Source: Methylococcaceae bacterium UBA4132
GTDB taxonomy: Bacteria; Pseudomonadota; Gammaproteobacteria; Methylococcales; Methylomonadaceae
Reading direction: 5' to 3'
DNA: 13,418 nt
NCBI GenBank assembly: GCA_002380945.1
Contig: DFWO01000074.1
Location: 1-13,418 of the forward strand
The first letter of the stretch is position 1. Each line of letters opens with the position of its first letter. The notes below the pieces were generated by a model. It did no database searches and had not been told where the DNA came from. It worked only from the letters and a program-made list of their open reading frames with translations. This document shows, piece after piece, positions 1 through 6,738 of this stretch. Made by a program: the position numbers and the translations under genes.

Positions 1-86
1 GCACGCATCCTGCGTGCCGATTCTAATAATTCGCGAATCAATTCAAATTGTTCTCGACTAAGGTCGCTTGGATATTTTTTTCTCAT
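1..86 (-). CDS. IS5-family transposase, N-terminal fragment (cut by window edge)
   Basis: The minus strand opens an ATG at 84-86 and reads 28 codons off the left edge, beginning MRKKYPSDLSREQFELIREL. This is the usual N-terminus of IS5-type transposases (DUF4096-like region), which typically start MRK-YPSD-(T/S)-E-F/W-I. The catalytic DDE residues would lie outside the window, so activity cannot be judged. The start lies about 40 nt inside the putative element end at 128, the expected spacing for an IS. Codons near the edge form a perfect 7-bp inverted repeat (1-7 with 11-17), probably incidental to coding. The family call is by recognition of the N-terminus only. Confidence 0.62.
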   Translation of the reverse strand, partial: MRKKYPSDLSREQFELIRELLESARRMR

Positions 87-128
87 CCGCTTATTATCAG
101 GCTTTTAGATGAGATTTTGAACACGTTC
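87..128 (-). mobile_element. Terminal sequence of the IS5-like element
   Basis: Read on the minus strand from 128 inward, the sequence begins GAACGTGTTCAAAATCTC, like the GAGCGTGTT-type termini of IS5 relatives. It is bordered outside by TTA (129-131), matching the TNA/YTAR target preference of several IS5 subgroups. The element continues leftward through the transposase start and out of the window, so the second terminus and the target duplication cannot be seen. Confidence 0.5.
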
Positions 129-131
129 TAA

Positions 132-342
132 GGCAAAAGGACAGAATGTCGCCACAGTCATTGACCGTAAAATACACAAGAAGCCACGTTGACGAGTTGC
201 TACGTCACTGCTTGTTCAGCAAATATGTTATGCGGATGTTTTTGCATTCCCGCAACGCGGTCGAATCCACAAACGTAATTCCCTGACTTTTGCCACAACG
301 ACTCTGCCAAACACAGTGTCCATACTCGAAAAATGTTAGTGG
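132..342 (-). pseudogene. Decayed IS982-family transposase remnant
   Basis: Minus-strand translation gives a recognisable piece of an IS982-like DDE transposase: GKSQGITFVDSTALREC (the Asp codon at 265-267 is the conserved D of the F(I/V)DST motif), then, after a TGA at 205-207, SSTWLLVYFTVND and CGDILSFC, corresponding to the SSTGWF-GFKLHL-(V/I)ND-G segment of the family. All pieces stay in one frame but are interrupted by that TGA and by an upstream TAG near 343-345, and the central segment is shortened. The fragment stops exactly where the IS5-like end begins, in the codons for Cys-Leu. The family assignment is from motif recognition. Confidence 0.58.
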
Positions 343-345
343 CTA

Positions 346-500
346 TTAATGATTCCCATTAGCTTTCAGCATAGCGCGATTGCTCTACTACCTAGGTACG
401 CTGCTAATGACACTCTATGAATAACCTAGTAAAATACCCGCCATTATTTTGTCAAAAAAAGCCGTAGCGATGCCAATAGGATTTTAAACACCAAGTTATT
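346..500. other. Intergenic stretch without recognised gene
   Basis: Between the IS982 remnant and the ilv promoter no credible ORF or RNA is visible. It may hold further unrecognisable transposase debris on the minus strand, since stops are frequent there. The only structure seen is a perfect 10-bp palindrome, TACCTAGGTA, at 389-398. No leader peptide rich in Leu, Val or Ile and no attenuator-like hairpin plus T-run is seen ahead of ilvB. Confidence 0.5.
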
Positions 501-531
501 TTGCCTTGATTGTTTAAAAAACGCTTATAAT
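501..531 (+). promoter_or_regulatory. Probable sigma70 promoter of ilvBNC
   Basis: A perfect -10 hexamer TATAAT lies at 526-531. The best -35 match upstream is TTGCCT at 501-506, giving a 19-nt spacer, longer than the optimal 17. The expected transcript start near 538 leaves a leader of only about 30 nt before the GTG start at 570, too short for a peptide-based attenuator. Confidence 0.5.
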
Positions 532-569
532 CGGCTGTTAAAATTTTATTTATGATTATCGAGGTGAGC

Positions 570-2309
570 GTGGAGCTAAGTGGCGCACAAATTCTGCTTC
601 AAAGTCTGGCAGACGAAGGAGTGGAGTATATTTTTGGCTACCCAGGTGGAGCAGTATTGCATATTTATGATGCAATTTTTCAACAGGAAGCGGTGAAACA
701 CATTTTGGTTCGGCATGAACAGGGTGCAACCCATGCAGCCGATGGTTATGCGCGTGCAACGGGTAAACCAGGCGTAGTATTAGTCACCTCAGGACCTGGT
801 GCGACTAATGCGGTAACAGGGATTGCCACTGCGTATATGGATTCTATTCCAATGGTAGTGATTTCTGGACAAGTTTCGTCACCTGTTATTGGTAGTGATG
901 CGTTTCAAGAAGTCGATATGGTCGGCATTACCCGCCCTTGTGTGAAACACAATTTTTTAGTCAAAGATGTCACTAAACTAGCTGAAACTATTAAAAAGGC
1001 GTTTTATGTAGCAACGACTGGACGACCAGGCCCTGTGGTCGTGGATATACCCAAAGATATAACCGCGCCTAACATTACTGTGCCATATAAATACCCTAAA
1101 AAAGTGTCCTTGCGTTCGTATAATCCTGTATTGAATGTACCTAAAGAACAGATTAAAGCCGCAGTTGAATTATTACTCAGTGCAAATAAGCCAATGATTT
1201 ATTCAGGCGGTGGCGTAGTATTGGGTGAAGCCAGTGAAGAATTGACGGAATTTACTCGCGCCTTAGGTTATCCGATTACTAATACCTTGATGGGCTTGGG
1301 CGCGTATCCTGCCACCGATAAACAATTTGTTGGTATGTTAGGAATGCACGGCACTTACGAAGCCAATATGGCAATGCACGAAAGTGACGTGATTATTGCT
1401 ATCGGCGCACGTTTTGATGACCGAGTGACGGGTAAGTTGGATGAGTTTTGCCCTTATGCCAAAATTATTCATATTGATATTGATCCTGCGTCTATTTCTA
1501 AAACGGTTAAAAAAATCGCCATTCCGATTGTCGGTGATGTTAAACCCGTGTTAAAGCAAATGTTGGAATGCTTAAAAGAAAGCAAGAAAAAAACCAACAA
1601 AAAAGCCTTAGAAGCGTGGTGGAAACAAATTGATGAATGGCGTGCCGTTGACAGCTTAGCTTATGACCGTGACAGTGCTTTAATTAAGCCACAATATGTT
1701 ATTGAACAGCTATATCAAGTGACAAAAGGTGATGCCTATATCACTTCCGATGTGGGTCAACATCAAATGTGGGCAGCGCAATATTATCCATTTGATAAAC
1801 CACGTCGTTGGATTAACTCAGGTGGTTTAGGTACGATGGGGTTTGGTTTGCCTGCTGCTATTGGTGTTAAGTTGGCGTTTCCAGATGCCGATGTCGCGTG
1901 TGTCACAGGTGAAGCCAGTATTCAAATGTGTATACAAGAACTGTCAACCGCATTGCAATTTAAAACCCCTATTAAGATTATTAACATGAATAATCGTTAT
2001 ATGGGCATGGTTAGACAATGGCAGGAATTTTCTTACGAAAGCCGTTATTCGCATTCTTATATGGACACCATTCCAGATTTTGTGAAACTTGCTGAAGCGC
2101 ATGGTCATATCGGTATTCGTATCGACAAACCTGAAGAAGTTAGACCTGCGTTAGAACAAGCGTTTGCCATGAAAGATCGTACCGTATTTTTAGACATCAT
2201 GACTGACAGAACCGAAAATGTTTACCCTATGATTGAAGCAGGTAAAGGGCATCATGATATGAAGTTGCGCGTTGCCTTAGGCACCTCAACCGATCGGGAG
2301 TTGGCATAA
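570..2309 (+). CDS. ilvB: Acetolactate synthase large (catalytic) subunit
   Basis: ThDP- and FAD-dependent acetohydroxyacid synthase large subunit (cytoplasm). It condenses two pyruvates to acetolactate, or pyruvate plus 2-oxobutyrate to acetohydroxybutyrate, the first shared step to Val, Leu and Ile. From the GTG at 570 it is 579 aa, normal for the family, and starts MELSGAQIL as its relatives do. GAGG at 561-564 is a well-placed ribosome site for this GTG, while the upstream ATG at 552 has none and would add six atypical residues. Visible: GYPGGA near residue 23, ThDP-activating Glu50 (VRHEQGATHAADGYAR), the central FAD domain with GARFDDRVTG, and a C-terminal ThDP domain ending MNNRYMGMVRQW. 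The usual GDG at the start of the ThDP motif reads GEA (Glu448-Ala449). The Asp-to-Glu change is common in gammaproteobacterial enzymes; the Ala is less usual. First gene of ilvBNC. It could equally be named ilvI. Confidence 0.95.
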   Translation: MELSGAQILLQSLADEGVEYIFGYPGGAVLHIYDAIFQQEAVKHILVRHEQGATHAADGYARATGKPGVVLVTSGPGATNAVTGIATAYMDSIPMVVISGQVSSPVIGSDAFQEVDMVGITRPCVKHNFLVKDVTKLAETIKKAFYVATTGRPGPVVVDIPKDITAPNITVPYKYPKKVSLRSYNPVLNVPKEQIKAAVELLLSANKPMIYSGGGVVLGEASEELTEFTRALGYPITNTLMGLGAYPATDKQFVGMLGMHGTYEANMAMHESDVIIAIGARFDDRVTGKLDEFCPYAKIIHIDIDPASISKTVKKIAIPIVGDVKPVLKQMLECLKESKKKTNKKALEAWWKQIDEWRAVDSLAYDRDSALIKPQYVIEQLYQVTKGDAYITSDVGQHQMWAAQYYPFDKPRRWINSGGLGTMGFGLPAAIGVKLAFPDADVACVTGEASIQMCIQELSTALQFKTPIKIINMNNRYMGMVRQWQEFSYESRYSHSYMDTIPDFVKLAEAHGHIGIRIDKPEEVRPALEQAFAMKDRTVFLDIMTDRTENVYPMIEAGKGHHDMKLRVALGTSTDRELA

Positions 2310-2800
2310 TGAGACATATTATTTCCATCCTGATTGAAAATGAATCAGGTGCTTTATCACGCGTATCGGGTTTATTTTCAGCGCGTGGCTACAATATTGA
2401 ATCTTTAACCGTCGCGCCCACTGAAGACCCTAGTTTATCGCGCATGACGTTAGTCACACGCGGTAGTGAAGAAGTGGTTGATCAAATCACCAAGCAGCTT
2501 AATAAATTAATCGACGTGGTTAAACTGATTGATTTAGCCGATAGCCCACATATCGAACGTGAGTTAATGATGATTAAAATCAAAACCACTGAGCAAACGC
2601 GCAATGATATTCGCAGTGTTGTCGATATATTTCGCGGCAGAATTCTTGATGTCACACCTAGCTCTTATGTCGTGGAAATGACAGGCTCTTCCGAAAAACT
2701 TGATGCCTTTACCGCTGCTATCAGCCGCGACACCATTATTGAAGTCGTGCGTTCAGGTGCAACAGGTATTTCACGCGGCGAACAAGGCTTACACTTATAA
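2309..2800 (+). CDS. ilvN: Acetolactate synthase small (regulatory) subunit
   Basis: Regulatory subunit that activates the large subunit and confers valine feedback inhibition. It is 163 aa, typical of the IlvH/IlvN type. The N-terminal ACT domain (about residues 3-76) begins HIISILIENESGALSRVSGL and keeps Asn11, Gly14 and Asn29, the positions lining the valine site in E. coli IlvH. The C-terminal half (about 80-158, ELMMIKIKT onward) is the second ferredoxin-like domain. Its ATG shares one nucleotide with the ilvB stop (TAATG), so translation is likely coupled and stoichiometry held; GGGAG eight nt upstream lies inside ilvB. Valine sensitivity is predicted from the conserved residues, not shown. 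The ilvH naming is equally valid. Confidence 0.95.
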   Translation: MRHIISILIENESGALSRVSGLFSARGYNIESLTVAPTEDPSLSRMTLVTRGSEEVVDQITKQLNKLIDVVKLIDLADSPHIERELMMIKIKTTEQTRNDIRSVVDIFRGRILDVTPSSYVVEMTGSSEKLDAFTAAISRDTIIEVVRSGATGISRGEQGLHL

Positions 2801-2825
2801 CTTTTAACACCAAATAGGAAACACA

Positions 2826-3842
2826 ATGCAAGTTTATTACGACAAAGATGCAGACCTCTCTATCATCAAAGCTAAAAAAGTAGCCATCATTGGTTACGGC
2901 TCACAAGGTCATGCTCATGCCCTTAATCTAAAAGACTCTGGCGTTTCAGTTGTCGTCGGTTTGCGTACTGGCTCACCTTCAGTGGCAAAAGCTGAAGCAC
3001 ATGGTTTAACCGTTCAACCTGTTGCACAAGCCGTTGCGAGTGCGGATGTGGTGATGATTTTGACTCCTGATGAATTTCAATCAAGATTATACAGAGACGA
3101 AATCGAACCAAACATTAAACAAGGTGCAGTTTTAGCGTTTGCGCATGGTTTTGCGATTTTATTCAACCAAGTCACGCCACGCGCTGATTTAGATGTCATC
3201 ATGATTGCGCCTAAAGCACCTGGTCATACCGTGCGTTCAGAATTTGTCCGTGGCGGCGGCGTACCTGATTTAATCGCCGTACATCAAGATGCTTCTGGCA
3301 CGGCTAAAGCTATTTGTTTGGCGTATGCTTCTGCGATTGGCGGCGGTCGTTCAGGCATTATCGAAACCACATTCCGTGACGAATGTGAAACCGACTTATT
3401 CGGCGAACAAGCAGTATTATGCGGCGGTGCAGTTGAGCTGGTAAAAATGGGCTTTGAAACCTTAGTAGAAGCAGGCTACCCAGCAGAAATGGCGTATTTT
3501 GAATGCTTGCATGAATTGAAATTGATTGTTGATTTAATGTTTGAAGGCGGTATCGCCAACATGAACTACTCAATCTCTAACAATGCAGAATACGGCGAAT
3601 ACGTCACAGGCCCTCAAGTCATTAACGCAGAAAGCCGTGAGGCAATGCGTCAAGCCTTGAAAAATATCCAAAACGGCGAATACGCGAAAAAATTCATTCT
3701 GGAAGGTTTAACCAACTACCCAGAAATGACTGCAAAACGTCGTTTGAATGCAGAGCATCCGATTGAAGTCGTCGGCGCACAACTGCGTAGCATGATGCCT
3801 TGGATTAAAGCCAACCAAATCGTTGATAAAGCTAAAAATTAA
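2826..3842 (+). CDS. ilvC: Ketol-acid reductoisomerase (class I, NADPH type)
   Basis: Converts acetolactate or acetohydroxybutyrate to the dihydroxy acid by Mg-dependent alkyl migration and NAD(P)H reduction, the second common step of Val and Ile synthesis. It is 338 aa, the short class I form. The N-terminal Rossmann domain carries GYGSQGHAHA at 23-32 and the cofactor loop GLRTGSPS at 46-53, whose Arg and Ser residues are typical of NADPH preference. The catalytic His is 107 (FAHGF). Metal ligands sit in the C-terminal knotted domain: Asp190, Glu194 (DLFGE), Glu226 and Glu230 (ECLHE), with SNNAEYG near 251-257. AGGA lies six nt before the ATG. It follows ilvN by 25 nt and ends the operon. 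No leuA follows, so leucine genes lie elsewhere. Confidence 0.97.
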   Translation: MQVYYDKDADLSIIKAKKVAIIGYGSQGHAHALNLKDSGVSVVVGLRTGSPSVAKAEAHGLTVQPVAQAVASADVVMILTPDEFQSRLYRDEIEPNIKQGAVLAFAHGFAILFNQVTPRADLDVIMIAPKAPGHTVRSEFVRGGGVPDLIAVHQDASGTAKAICLAYASAIGGGRSGIIETTFRDECETDLFGEQAVLCGGAVELVKMGFETLVEAGYPAEMAYFECLHELKLIVDLMFEGGIANMNYSISNNAEYGEYVTGPQVINAESREAMRQALKNIQNGEYAKKFILEGLTNYPEMTAKRRLNAEHPIEVVGAQLRSMMPWIKANQIVDKAKN

Positions 3843-3851
3843 TTGTCGTGC

Positions 3852-3876
3852 GTAGGGTGGGCAATGCCCACCCTAC
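3852..3876. repeat. Perfect 11-bp inverted repeat, dispersed-repeat type
   Basis: GTAGGGTGGGC (3852-3862), loop AAT, then the exact complement GCCCACCCTAC (3866-3876). It lies 10 nt after the ilvC stop, with no T-run directly behind it. Palindromes of this GTAGGGTGGGC type are familiar as dispersed intergenic repeats in several sulfur- and methane-oxidising gammaproteobacteria and cyanobacteria. It may act as an mRNA 3'-end stabiliser. Confidence 0.7.
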
Positions 3877-3890
3877 AACTCAGCATTGCG

Positions 3891-3914
3891 CAATTAAGCA
3901 ATTAAGCAATTAAA
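3891..3914 (+). repeat. Three tandem copies of an 8-bp unit
   Basis: CAATTAAG at 3891-3898 and 3899-3906, then CAATTAAA at 3907-3914, running directly into the terminator A-run. A length-variable microrepeat could arise here by slippage. No function is evident. Confidence 0.8.
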
Positions 3915-3944
3915 AAAAGCCTGTCATCATGACAGGCTTTTTTT
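3912..3944. terminator. Strong bidirectional Rho-independent terminator after ilvC
   Basis: A 15-bp perfect stem: AAAAAAAGCCTGTCA (3912-3926), loop TCA, and its complement at 3930-3944 ending in seven T. The GC-rich core AGCCTGTCA/TGACAGGCT followed by T7, with A7 on the other side, makes it symmetrical, so it would stop transcription from either direction. It separates ilvBNC from hicBA. Confidence 0.92.
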
Positions 3945-4030
3945 ATGGGTTATGGTTTTGCGGTAAACTGGTGCAATCTACGAACCTAAACATAATTAAG
4001 GTCACAAAAATTTTCTAATAGGAGGAGCTT

Positions 4031-4234
4031 ATGAAATTACAAGTTGTGATTCACCCAGCCGAAGAAGGCGGTTTTTGGGCAGAAATTCCTGCTTTTTCAG
4101 GTTGTGTTTCAGAAGGCGAGACACTAGAGGAAACGCTGTTAAACATCAAAGAAGCCGCAGAAGGCTGGTTAGAAGTGGCGGCTTTGCGTATAAAAAACCA
4201 CAACCAAGTACAAATTGCTGAAATCGAATTATGA
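4031..4234 (+). CDS. hicB: HicB-family antitoxin (short form)
   Basis: Antitoxin that binds and neutralises the HicA mRNA interferase and usually autoregulates the pair. It is 67 aa and consists only of the partial RNase H-fold HicB core: MKLQVVIHPAEEGGFWAEIP, then FSGCVSEGETLEETLLNIKEA, matching the family pattern (G-(F/Y)-A-P-G-C-GET-EEA--N--EA). No C-terminal ribbon-helix-helix or helix-turn-helix domain is present, so operator binding would have to come from another surface or the complex. The start is preceded by a very strong ribosome site, GGAGGAG at 4021-4027, which would favour antitoxin excess. It overlaps hicA by four nt (ATGA); antitoxin-first is the reverse of E. coli hicAB order but is common elsewhere. 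Confidence 0.9.
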   Translation: MKLQVVIHPAEEGGFWAEIPAFSGCVSEGETLEETLLNIKEAAEGWLEVAALRIKNHNQVQIAEIEL

Positions 4235-4437
4235 AATCTATTTCAGGAAAAGTGTTTTGTAAACTTTTACATTGTCACGGTTGGCAGTTGCAACGCATTC
4301 ACGGTAGCCATCATATCTACACCCATCCTGATAAAGCTGAAATCTTAACTGTTCCTGTGCATAGCAATCAGGATTTAAAAATAGGCACATTAAACAAATT
4401 GCTTAAAGATACTGGCTTAACAGAGCAAGACTTGTAG
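4231..4437 (+). CDS. hicA: HicA-family toxin, mRNA interferase
   Basis: Type II toxin of the HicA (YcfA) family, a small dsRBD-like-fold ribonuclease that cleaves mRNA when freed from HicB. It is 68 aa, close to the family norm. The N-terminus SGKVFCKLLHCHGWQLQRIH matches the (S/T)-K--I--L---G(F/W)---R--GSH signature, and the catalytic His lies in GSHH (residues 25-28). The C-terminus LKIGTLNKLLKDTGLT is the usual (G-T---ILK--G) helix. No inactivating change is seen, so the toxin is predicted functional. The start overlaps the hicB stop (ATGA), so expression is translationally coupled. Confidence 0.92.
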   Translation: MKSISGKVFCKLLHCHGWQLQRIHGSHHIYTHPDKAEILTVPVHSNQDLKIGTLNKLLKDTGLTEQDL

Positions 4438-4458
4438 GCAAGTAATGGGGGTTTTATG

Positions 4459-4484
4459 TTGGGTTACCAAAAAGCGCAACCCAA
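4459..4484. repeat. Imperfect hairpin between hicA and the convergent operon
   Basis: TTGGGTT (4459-4465) pairs with AACCCAA (4478-4484) around a 12-nt loop. It lies between two convergent transcripts and could weakly terminate either one, but it lacks a proper T-run. It resembles worn copies of GTTGGGTTACGC-type dispersed palindromes. Confidence 0.4.
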
Positions 4485-4547
4485 TCCTATAATGCTAAGC
4501 CAATTTGTGGTTGTTTAGGGTTAAGCAAGATAAGATGAAGAAAAAAG

Positions 4548-5312
4548 TTAAATATCTATATCAATAGAGACAGGGCAATGGTCTGAGCCAAATTGTTCTT
4601 TAGAATAAAAACAATCTTTGATTTTATCTTTTAAAATATTATCGACTAAAATATAATCTATACGCCAACCAATATTTCTTTCTCTTAAATCGTGCATTAA
4701 TCCCCACCATGAATATTCTTTTTTTTCTGGATAAAGAAAGCGGAAAGCATCGACAAAACCCATTGAAAGTAAATTAGTCATCCATTGCCTTTCTTGCGGA
4801 AGAAAACCAGCGTTTTTTTCATTTGATTTAAAATGAAAAACATCTATTTCTTGATGTGCGACATTTAAATCACCAACAATAATTATTGGTTTATTAAACT
4901 TACGAAGATTACTAATAAAAAAAACAAATTTACGAATAAATATTTCTTTTTCTTCTAAACGCAAAAGTTTTCTATGACTATGTGGGGCATATACATTTAC
5001 CAAAATAAATGATTTAAACTCTGTTGTTAATACACGCCCCTCATTATCTAATTTACTATCACCAATACCTTTACTTATTGATATAGGTACTAAGCTTGGA
5101 TTCACTATAGTTGTTACGCCACTGTAGCCTGATTTTATCGCACTATTCCAATAGGCAGATTTGGAATGAAACATTGAGCTAGTCAGTAAATCCTCTTGCA
5201 TTTTTACTTCTTGAAGACAAATAACATCATATTCACTTTCATAAAGCCATGAATCATATTTACCTTTTATTATTGATCTAAGACCATTTACATTCCAGCT
5301 AGTAATTCTCAA
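4548..5312 (-). CDS. xth: Exonuclease III / AP endonuclease (EEP family)
   Basis: Endonuclease/exonuclease/phosphatase-fold enzyme of the Xth/ExoA group, which incises DNA at abasic sites and degrades 3' ends with Mg. It is 254 aa, a normal length. All catalytic positions are visible: Asn7 (SWNVNGLR), Glu35 (LQEVK), Tyr108 (VNVYAPHS), Asp148 and Asn150 (GDLNVAH), the WR-DY block near 216-220 (NIGWRIDYIL), and Asp244-His245 (GSDHCPV). The start is TTG at 5310-5312 with GAGG five nt upstream; it gives the canonical N-terminus MRITSWNVNGLR and no upstream start is better. It is the last gene of the minus-strand cassette, 16 nt after the nucleosidase gene, so probably co-transcribed. It could be the ordinary repair gene or a cassette-specific copy. 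Confidence 0.9.
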   Translation of the reverse strand: MRITSWNVNGLRSIIKGKYDSWLYESEYDVICLQEVKMQEDLLTSSMFHSKSAYWNSAIKSGYSGVTTIVNPSLVPISISKGIGDSKLDNEGRVLTTEFKSFILVNVYAPHSHRKLLRLEEKEIFIRKFVFFISNLRKFNKPIIIVGDLNVAHQEIDVFHFKSNEKNAGFLPQERQWMTNLLSMGFVDAFRFLYPEKKEYSWWGLMHDLRERNIGWRIDYILVDNILKDKIKDCFYSKEQFGSDHCPVSIDIDI

Positions 5313-5328
5313 AGAAACCTCAATCTAA

Positions 5329-6738
5329 CTAATCACCACTTAATGTTTCAATGATCTCACGGGTAAAAGCAGCAGCCACAGCGGCGGCATAAGGTTGCCA
5401 TATCTTATTTTTATCTGCATTTGCGTAATCACAAATACCTCTTACAATAAAATAATCTTTTCCTTGTAGCCAAGCCGCATCTGAAACCCCCGATGCTTCC
5501 ATCTCAATAGCTTTAGCTTTGAGCTTATTTTTTAGTTCATCTCGAACATCAGCGTCTTTTACCACAGTATTGCCACTAGCGATGACCCCAAAATGTATTC
5601 TTGGACGTTCTTTGTTATATCCCTTTTGTACAGATGGCTGTCTTTTTTTAAAATCACTTATCCAATCAGAATCACATAAATTCATTTTTTTAGGTCGTGT
5701 AATTTTTTTTTTGGATAGTAGCCAATCTAAATACTCCCAATATTTATAATTACCCATTCCTGTGTTAGTAACTATCATATGAGTATTTGTCAATAATGTT
5801 GCATTAGGAGGTCTAGGTAAATAAGTATATTGAAATTCAGCTCCTTTGGGGGTGACCTCATTTTTACCCATATCATGTTGTTTAACACCGAATTGGTTAC
5901 ATACAACTATATCCCCTAATCTAATATGTTCATTTTTATTTTCTAAGTTTGGGATACCACCAGCGATTCCAATCATAAAAATATATTTTATAGAAGGATA
6001 TTTTTCTAAAATTTTTGTAGTAATAGCAGCAGAAAAATTATTACCTACACTAGACATTGCTACAACTACATCTTGCTTGTTTATTTTGCCATGAGGATAC
6101 TGTGTATGGACATCTCCAAAGCTTAAATCATATCTTTTGTCTTCTAAGAATGCTACCATCATTTCAAATTCTAATGGTAAAGCAGTAACAATTAGTATTT
6201 TTGGTTTAAATGTATATTTCTTTTCATTTTTCATATCATTTACAATCTCGATTAATTGTTTTATACACTTAGCAAAAATATCTTTATCTAACTGCTGAAA
6301 CTGTAATTTCTCTTTATAATAAACCTTTACAGCTTTTAAGTGTTCTTCTAGTTTTCTGCTAATATATCCATCAGAGTATTCTTTAGGCATATAAACACAT
6401 AATTTATCTTTTACGGTCGATTTTTTTGAATGTTGATTAACTACTATTTCGATAGCCCGTGCCGAAGTACCTGGTGTGAACGTAAACATCAATAGAACAT
6501 CATATTCTACTCGACCAGCTAAAATAGCTTCAAAATCGATGTCTATTATATTTACACCCAATTTACTTAATACACATGAATATAACCTTCTCATTTGGAT
6601 AGAAGTTTTATCACGTTTAGATGCACCTATCCATACTTTTATACCAGCTAAATGATTTCTATCTAATCCTGCTCTATTAAGCATATCAAGTGCTTTTTTT
6701 AGGTAATCGCATTCGGTTTGACATGAGTCTGGTATCAT
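5329..6738 (-). CDS. Two-domain protein: Rossmann-like N-terminus plus PNP/MTAN-type nucleosidase
   Basis: 469 aa. The C-terminal part (about 178-466) is a nucleoside phosphorylase/MTAN-fold domain: PKILIVTALPLEFEMM (179-194), GIAGGIP (257-263), RLGDIVV (273-279), the ribose-binding IEMEASGV (411-418), and catalytic-type Asp437 in RGICDYAN. The family cleaves the N-glycosidic bond of nucleosides or nucleotides. The N-terminal part (about 32-143) has alternating strands and helices (KVWIGAS, NIIDIDFEAI, YDVLLMFTFTPGTSARAIEI, DKLCVYMPKEY) like TIR/SLOG/deoxyribosyltransferase-type Rossmannoid sensors, but I cannot assign it to one. No signal peptide or membrane segment. Its ATG overlaps the upstream gene by four nt. 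Proteins with this C-terminal domain occur as effectors in bacterial immune systems, where some degrade ATP; substrate here is unknown. The length excludes a plain housekeeping MTAN (about 230 aa). Confidence 0.8.
   Translation of the reverse strand: MIPDSCQTECDYLKKALDMLNRAGLDRNHLAGIKVWIGASKRDKTSIQMRRLYSCVLSKLGVNIIDIDFEAILAGRVEYDVLLMFTFTPGTSARAIEIVVNQHSKKSTVKDKLCVYMPKEYSDGYISRKLEEHLKAVKVYYKEKLQFQQLDKDIFAKCIKQLIEIVNDMKNEKKYTFKPKILIVTALPLEFEMMVAFLEDKRYDLSFGDVHTQYPHGKINKQDVVVAMSSVGNNFSAAITTKILEKYPSIKYIFMIGIAGGIPNLENKNEHIRLGDIVVCNQFGVKQHDMGKNEVTPKGAEFQYTYLPRPPNATLLTNTHMIVTNTGMGNYKYWEYLDWLLSKKKITRPKKMNLCDSDWISDFKKRQPSVQKGYNKERPRIHFGVIASGNTVVKDADVRDELKNKLKAKAIEMEASGVSDAAWLQGKDYFIVRGICDYANADKNKIWQPYAAAVAAAFTREIIETLSGD

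Noticed and set aside
3891..3914. Direct repeats considered as a CRISPR-like array
   Set aside because: The units are only 8 bp, contiguous and without spacers; no cas gene is present.
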